The position numbers and the translations under genes are program-made. Positions 1 to 7,337 of a stretch of 7,337 nucleotides of DNA are shown in pieces. The notes beneath the pieces were generated by a model, which had not been told where the DNA came from, ran no database searches, and worked only from the letters and a program-made list of their open reading frames with translations. Origin of the DNA: an uncultured Acidobacteriota bacterium (GTDB lineage Bacteria; Acidobacteriota; Blastocatellia; RBC074); contig CALBSU010000099.1 in the NCBI GenBank assembly GCA_937967285.1, positions 1-7,337 of the forward strand. The letters run 5' to 3'. The first letter of the stretch is position 1; every line of letters starts with the position of its first letter.

Positions 1-83
1 CTCACGCTGTCGAGCGCCCGCACCGCCGCCGCCCCCGATTCATAGGTCTTCGTGACATCCCTGACAGAAACCGCCGTCTTCAT
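1..83 (-). CDS. ABC transporter ATP-binding protein, N-terminal fragment (runs off the left edge)
   Basis: The visible 27 codons read MKTAVSVRDVTKTY, then ESGAAAVRALDSV. This matches the first beta strands of MacB/LolD/DevA-type ATPases (V-R-x-V-T-K-x-Y, then the A/V-x-A-L-x-x-V stretch that precedes Walker A). Walker A, signature and Walker B motifs lie outside the window, so function rests on this short similarity and on context. The ATG is preceded by a strong ribosome binding site (GGAGG, positions 88-92). It begins 20 nt after the stop of the seven-helix membrane protein and is the third gene of an operon that starts with an FtsX-type permease. It would be the cytoplasmic ATPase energising that permease, probably for export or for extracting a substrate from the inner membrane. 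Family level is likely; the substrate is unknown. Confidence 0.8.
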   Translation of the reverse strand, partial: MKTAVSVRDVTKTYESGAAAVRALDSV

Positions 84-103
84 CTCTCCCTCCAATTTTC
101 CGA

Positions 104-907
104 TCACTTCAGGGTCAGCAGCGGTCGTCCCGCCAGCGCCTGCAGAAAGAGCCACGATGTCACTGCGGCATAGACGACTCCGAAGACGACCGTCAGCCAG
201 ACAGCATTCACCGGCGTCATCCGATCGCCCAGCCGGCCGAGCAGAAATCCGACGAGCAGTATCGCCTGCAGCGCGTGAATCCCCACGAAATGCGCGATCC
301 GCAGATCGCCTCCGCGGGTGCTCCAATTGAAGAAGGGCAGCCCCGGACCGCCGTCCGGCGCTCCCACTGTGTGCGCCAGCCTCGAAGCCATCAGCCCGCC
401 CTCGACGCTGAAGACGATGAAGAGCAGCAGCCCGATCCTGATCCCCCACAGATATGCCGGCGGGATCCGCCCCGGATTGGTGAAGAAGAGCACCAGCGCA
501 TAGATCGTCGCCAGCGTGCTGATTCCGATCATGATTCCCATCATGGCGAAGACCGCCCCGTCGAACGCAGTCGCGACATTGAAATGCGAAAGCCTCCCCC
601 GCGCCGCCTGCCCGACGATCGGAACTATCTCGGCCAGCATCGCAGCGAAGATCACCCAACTGATCACCCGGATGCCATTATTCGCACCCTCGAGGCTCCG
701 CATCAGCCACGCCATCGTCCATTGAAAGATCGCAATCGAGATCGCGAACTTCATCGGCTTGATCCACCGGTTGATCCCGAGCACCGTCGTATCGTCGAAT
801 TGCGCGACCACCGCCAGAACCGCGAACAACGCCACGTAACCCGCCCCCGAGATCGCCAGCAGGCGATTGCTCGCCAACAGTTCCGACCATATCTGACCAG
901 GGTTCAT
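104..907 (-). CDS. Conserved-looking seven-helix integral membrane protein of unknown function
   Basis: The protein has 267 residues and about seven hydrophobic helices (roughly 17-36, 49-68, 79-98, 115-142, 153-175, 203-224, 232-256), with no signal peptide or soluble domain. Polar residues stand out against the membrane segments: the RWIKPMKF stretch at 48-54, E94 and Q100 in the EIVPIVGQ segment, H108, E169, and the GGDLRIAHFVGIHALQ segment (199-214) with H206 and H211. Such buried His/Glu residues would suit metal, haem or proton handling, but this is speculation. The ATG at 907 was chosen because GGAG lies 5 nt upstream, overlapping the permease stop as TAGGAGAAAAC. The frame stays open upstream, but only inside the permease gene. 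It sits between an ABC permease and its ATPase, 8 nt and 20 nt away, so it is probably co-translated and works with the transporter. I do not recognise a named family. Confidence 0.85.
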   Translation of the reverse strand: MNPGQIWSELLASNRLLAISGAGYVALFAVLAVVAQFDDTTVLGINRWIKPMKFAISIAIFQWTMAWLMRSLEGANNGIRVISWVIFAAMLAEIVPIVGQAARGRLSHFNVATAFDGAVFAMMGIMIGISTLATIYALVLFFTNPGRIPPAYLWGIRIGLLLFIVFSVEGGLMASRLAHTVGAPDGGPGLPFFNWSTRGGDLRIAHFVGIHALQAILLVGFLLGRLGDRMTPVNAVWLTVVFGVVYAAVTSWLFLQALAGRPLLTLK

Positions 908-910
908 GTT

Positions 911-918
911 TTCTCCTA
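911..918 (-). promoter_or_regulatory. Ribosome binding site of the seven-helix gene, overlapping the permease stop codon
   Basis: On the minus strand the sequence reads TAGGAGAAAACATG. TAG is the permease stop, GGAG is the Shine-Dalgarno core, and ATG at 907 starts the next gene. The arrangement fixes the start of the membrane protein and suggests translational coupling. Confidence 0.75.
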
Positions 919-2040
919 TCCTCTGAAGACCATCGCCGGATCGATCCGCGTCACCTTGTTGATCGATACCACCGACGCACCGATGCACATCAGCAGCGTC
1001 ATCACCAGCAGCGCCGCGACCACCGGCCACGGAAGAACGATCGCCGTCGTCCCCTCGAGACTCGCCTGCGAGACCAGCAGACTGACCGCCATCCCGAACG
1101 CATATCCCATCGCCCCGCTGAGCGCAGCCTGTTTGATGATCACGCGGTAGATGTATCCGTTCGACGCGCCCATCGCCTTGAGCGTCCCGTACTCGCGGAT
1201 GTGATCCATCGTCGAAGCGTAGATCGTCTGCGCCACCACCACCACTCCGACCAGCAGTCCCAACCCCGCTGCGATCAGCACCGTCACACCCGCTCCCGTC
1301 CCGAACATCCAGTAATACGCCTGCTTGCGACTGAACTCCGCCCGAGTGTAGACGTCCACATCCTCAACTCGCGCCGCTATCTCGCGCCTCAGCCCTGCGG
1401 GATCCGTCCCCCGAGCCCCCCTGACCAGCAGATACATCGTCTGGTCCTCTCTCAGATTGTTGTAGCTCAACGCATTCTTGAACGATGTGAAGACCGTCGG
1501 CGAAGTCGTGAACGTCCGGATCCCCCGTGTGAACCCGACCACCCGGGCCTTCCGCCCCCGAATCTCGAAGACCTGCCCCAGCTCACTCACTCCCAGCTTC
1601 TCCCTGTACAGCTCGTCGATGATTACCCCGTCCGGCGCCCTCAAATCCTCCAGCCCGCCCGCAACCAGATTCCACGGCCCTCCGATCGGTTCGTCCAGAT
1701 TGAATCCGATCAGCAGTATCCCCTCCTCCGCTCCGTCAGGCTTCTTCCACTGACTGAATCCAACCACATGCTTCTCGACCGCCTCCACCCCCGGCACGCC
1801 CAGGACCTGGTAATACTTCCTCTCCGAAAACGGCACCCCCGTCTCCATGTGCGTCACCCCCCGCGAGACGATCCATAAATCCGCCGCCGAATTGTCGATC
1901 AGGTCCGAAGTCGCCCGGACGAACCCGAAGAACAGCCCCAACTGCACCGACGTCAGCACCACCGAAAAGATGATCCCCACCAGCGTCACCCCCAGCCGGA
2001 CCCGGTCATGAAAAAGATTCCTCATCGCCAGCGATGCCAT
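916..2040 (-). CDS. FtsX/MacB-type ABC transporter permease, DevC-like
   Basis: This 374-residue inner-membrane permease has the standard layout of the MacB/LolE/DevC superfamily. TM1 is at about 15-40, a large extracytoplasmic MacB-type core domain at about 42-245, and three C-terminal helices at about 250-275, 302-326 and 337-360. The EYGTLKAMGAS segment at 283-293 is the cytoplasmic coupling motif that contacts the ATPase, and the tail INKVTRIDPAMVFRG is typical of DevC-like members. Length and end points match a complete protein. The ATG at 2040 has a strong GGGAGGAG site (2046-2053). Together with the ATPase starting at 83 it would form an ABC exporter or mechanotransmission complex. No membrane fusion (DevB/HlyD-like) gene is seen in the window, though one may lie past the left edge. 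A palindrome 31 bp upstream of the start points to control by the adjacent TetR protein. Substrate unknown. Confidence 0.93.
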   Translation of the reverse strand: MASLAMRNLFHDRVRLGVTLVGIIFSVVLTSVQLGLFFGFVRATSDLIDNSAADLWIVSRGVTHMETGVPFSERKYYQVLGVPGVEAVEKHVVGFSQWKKPDGAEEGILLIGFNLDEPIGGPWNLVAGGLEDLRAPDGVIIDELYREKLGVSELGQVFEIRGRKARVVGFTRGIRTFTTSPTVFTSFKNALSYNNLREDQTMYLLVRGARGTDPAGLRREIAARVEDVDVYTRAEFSRKQAYYWMFGTGAGVTVLIAAGLGLLVGVVVVAQTIYASTMDHIREYGTLKAMGASNGYIYRVIIKQAALSGAMGYAFGMAVSLLVSQASLEGTTAIVLPWPVVAALLVMTLLMCIGASVVSINKVTRIDPAMVFRG

Positions 2041-2071
2041 CAGCTCTCCTCCCGCTTGACATATTTCATTG

Positions 2072-2088
2072 ACTTAACACTGTTAACC
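2072..2088. promoter_or_regulatory. Probable TetR operator in front of the ABC operon
   Basis: The sequence ACTTAACACTGTTAACC contains a perfect 13-bp palindrome, TTAACA-C-TGTTAA (2074-2086). It matches the palindrome upstream of tetR in 14 of 17 positions (differences at positions 8, 9/10 and the right edge, depending on strand chosen). It lies in the 72-bp gap between the tetR stop and the permease start, about 31 bp before the ATG, where a bound repressor would block transcription. I could not find a convincing -10/-35 pair here, so the promoter itself is not placed. Confidence 0.65.
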
Positions 2089-2096
2089 ATCAGAGC

Positions 2097-2126
2097 AAAA
2101 AATTTTGACTGCCTAGCGCCGCAGCC
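2097..2126 (-). terminator. Possible intrinsic terminator at the end of tetR
   Basis: On the minus strand GGCTGC and GCAGTC can pair (six pairs, one G-U) around an 8-nt loop that contains the tetR stop codon. AAAA then TTTTTT follow. The stem is short and the T run is set back by four bases, so this may be weak or only attenuate read-through from tetR into the transporter genes. It supports, but does not prove, a separate promoter for the ABC operon. Confidence 0.4.
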
Positions 2127-2724
2127 CGTCGATGAGCGTCCCGATCAGATGATCGATCAGCCGCTGCTTCCCCGCCCAGGGAAACTCCCTGAGGGTGATC
2201 AGGAGCGAGGTCAGTCCGTGGAGCGAGGCCCAGAGGACCTGACTGGTCAGCTCCGGATCGTCGGTCCGGATGTCCTCCGCGGCCGCGCAGTCCTCGACCG
2301 AGAGCCGCAGGAAACCGAAGGCGCGCTCTCCCATCGATCCCTCGTAGACGTAATCCTGTCCGCCCGGCTTGCCGTGGATCGGATCGATGAAGACCACGCG
2401 GTAATGGTTCGGATGACGAAGACCGAAGTCGATGTACGCCCGGCATCCCTCCCGCAGACGCTCGAGCGGATCCGGCTGCTTCTTCCTGATCAGCTCCAGC
2501 CGACGCGCCAGCTTCGCGAACGTCTCCTCGCAGATCTCCGTCAGGATCGCCGCCTTGTCCTCGAAATAGAGATAGATCGTCGTCGGCGAGTACTCGATCC
2601 GATCCGCGATCCTGCGCATCGAGACCTTCTCGTATCCCTCGGTGACGAAGAGCTCCCGCGCTGCGTCCAGGATCTCCCGCCGCAGATTCTCCTTCTCACG
2701 CTCTCGCCGCTCCTTCGTCCCCAC
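2113..2724 (-). CDS. TetR-family transcriptional repressor with WHG C-terminal domain
   Basis: The protein has 203 residues from the chosen GTG start. After a charged N-terminal stretch (KERREREKENLRRE), residues about 15-62 form the TetR DNA-binding domain. It includes ILDAARELFVTEGYEKVSMRRIA, then the recognition-helix segment YSPTTIYLYFEDKAAIL. The C-terminal ligand and dimer domain carries YRVVF at 108-112 and LWASLHG with W165, H169 and G170, the signature after which the WHG domain is named. The GTG at 2724 is preferred over the in-frame ATGs at 2748 and 2871. GTG has AGAGGAGG four nucleotides upstream, while the ATG at 2748 has no ribosome binding site and abuts the operator, and the one at 2871 lies upstream of the predicted promoter. 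The protein probably represses its own gene and the downstream ABC operon, and releases DNA when it binds an effector, perhaps a compound handled by the transporter. Confidence 0.92.
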   Translation of the reverse strand: MGTKERREREKENLRREILDAARELFVTEGYEKVSMRRIADRIEYSPTTIYLYFEDKAAILTEICEETFAKLARRLELIRKKQPDPLERLREGCRAYIDFGLRHPNHYRVVFIDPIHGKPGGQDYVYEGSMGERAFGFLRLSVEDCAAAEDIRTDDPELTSQVLWASLHGLTSLLITLREFPWAGKQRLIDHLIGTLIDGLRR

Positions 2725-2726
2725 CG

Positions 2727-2736
2727 TTCCTCCTCT
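2727..2736 (-). promoter_or_regulatory. Ribosome binding site that fixes the GTG start of tetR
   Basis: On the minus strand AGAGGAGGAA lies just upstream of the GTG at 2724, a near-perfect Shine-Dalgarno sequence at standard spacing. It is the main reason for choosing GTG over the longer in-frame alternatives. Confidence 0.75.
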
Positions 2737-2750
2737 AACACCGCCCATCG

Positions 2751-2767
2751 ACTTAACGGTGTTAAGT
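2751..2767. promoter_or_regulatory. Probable TetR autoregulatory operator
   Basis: The sequence ACTTAACGGTGTTAAGT is a perfect 7-3-7 inverted repeat (ACTTAAC / GTTAAGT). It lies 26 bp upstream of the tetR start and overlaps the last three bases of the predicted -10 box and the expected transcription start. The same core recurs in front of the ABC permease (2072-2088). Binding by the TetR protein is inferred from position and symmetry. Confidence 0.7.
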
Positions 2768-2792
2768 ATACGAACGCGCGATATAAAGTCAA
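2765..2792 (-). promoter_or_regulatory. Sigma-70-like promoter of tetR
   Basis: On the minus strand TTGACT (2787-2792) and TATACT (2765-2770) each match the consensus in five of six positions and are 16 bp apart. Transcription would start within the operator, giving a leader of roughly 30 nt before the GTG start of tetR. Confidence 0.65.
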
Positions 2793-3019
2793 GCTGAAAG
2801 CTCCCGGCGGAGATGAGGTCTAATCGTGAGCCTGCTACAGGGAATTTCGGGGGTAAAAAAGGCGAGTTCATAACCGTGAGTCAACCCTGAAAATCCTGAT
2901 AAATCCAGTTAGTCCTGTCGAAATTCTCTCCCTGCCTCTTCAGGCCGTGCGGTTGCAATATTTTAATGAGAATTCGCTCTCTCCCCGGACGCTCGGCCAT
3001 CGTTTAAGGATCTTTTGAT
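2793..3019. other. Intergenic region between divergent tetR and the kinase gene
   Basis: I see no convincing gene or structured RNA here. It should hold the promoter of the kinase. The AT-rich stretch around 2953-2967 (TTGCAATATTTTAAT) could supply a -10 box such as TTTAAT at 2962-2967, but no good -35 lies at the right distance. Positions 2881-2925 contain several imperfect ten-base repeats of the type AAATCCTGAT / AAATCCAGTT / AGTCCTGTCG. AAGGA at 3006-3010 is the only ribosome-binding-like sequence before the kinase. Confidence 0.5.
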
Positions 3020-6098
<3,079 letters not shown>

Positions 6099-6143
6099 GA
6101 ACGTTTTTCTAATTGCTTGGTTGCAAATTTTACAGCCATCGCA

Positions 6144-7337
<1,194 letters not shown>

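Noticed and set aside
104..1030. Longer version of the seven-helix protein starting at 1030
   Set aside because: The extra 41 residues are encoded entirely within the permease gene in another frame and are not membrane-like. The ATG at 907 has a proper ribosome binding site.
275..1150. Plus-strand open frame of 291 codons
   Set aside because: It lies antisense to the membrane protein and permease genes. Its product is rich in Arg, Pro, His and Asp with no recognisable domain, as expected for a shadow frame in GC-rich DNA.
2056..2084. Plus-strand TTGACA at 2056-2061 as a promoter -35 box
   Set aside because: There is no suitable -10 box 16-18 bp downstream, and transcription would run antisense into tetR with no gene to serve.
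2041..2112. Definite promoter for the ABC operon
   Set aside because: Pairs such as TTAACA-17-TATGTC exist, but they would place the start inside the ribosome binding site. Other combinations match the consensus poorly, so no promoter was called.
2008..2823. Plus-strand open frame of 271 codons across tetR
   Set aside because: It is antisense to a clear TetR gene, runs through both operators and the promoter, and has Arg/Leu/Asp-rich shadow composition.

Overview
The window is GC-rich bacterial chromosomal DNA, densely coding, with Shine-Dalgarno-led genes. The gene types suggest Acidobacteriota (perhaps Blastocatellia or a relative). The clues are a very large Ser/Thr kinase with a PDZ, multi-pass membrane, GAF and Cys-rich layout, a TetR regulator with a long charged N-terminus, a DevC-type permease and an S9 acylaminoacyl-peptidase-like hydrolase. 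This placement is an inference from family resemblance, since no rRNA or other marker is present.

Left part (1-2724, all minus strand). Read in the direction of transcription, it holds a TetR/WHG-domain repressor, a DevC/MacB-type FtsX permease, an uncharacterised seven-helix membrane protein, and the first 27 codons of an ABC ATPase that runs off the left edge. The last three genes are spaced 8 and 20 nt apart, each with a good ribosome binding site, and look like one operon for a TetR-controlled ABC export or lipoprotein/envelope system. Near-identical palindromes with a TTAAC-NNN-GTTAA core lie just upstream of tetR, overlapping a strong sigma-70-like -10 box, and just upstream of the permease. 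This suggests that the repressor controls both itself and the transporter. A possible intrinsic terminator sits at the end of tetR.

Middle (2725-6055). A 295-bp non-coding stretch holds the tetR promoter and a weakly repetitive segment. It is followed on the plus strand by a 1011-residue receptor-like Ser/Thr kinase: TM1, an extracytoplasmic PDZ-like domain, nine more TM helices, GAF, coiled coil, a Cys4 zinc-ribbon-like motif, and a complete Hanks-type kinase domain. The sensory half resembles membrane histidine kinases of the ComP type, with the output replaced by a eukaryotic-like kinase.

Right part (6053-7337). The kinase converges on a minus-strand S9-family serine peptidase whose 5' part lies beyond the right edge. 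The 127-bp gap holds an unusual structure: six head-to-tail copies of the heptamer TAGAAAG, then 56 bp, then five copies in inverted orientation (three exact, two degenerate). The TAG stop codons of both convergent genes are themselves part of the outermost heptamers. The arms could form a stem of about 35 bp. This inverted heptamer array, the paired operators and the seven-helix protein inside the ABC operon are the items most worth a second look.
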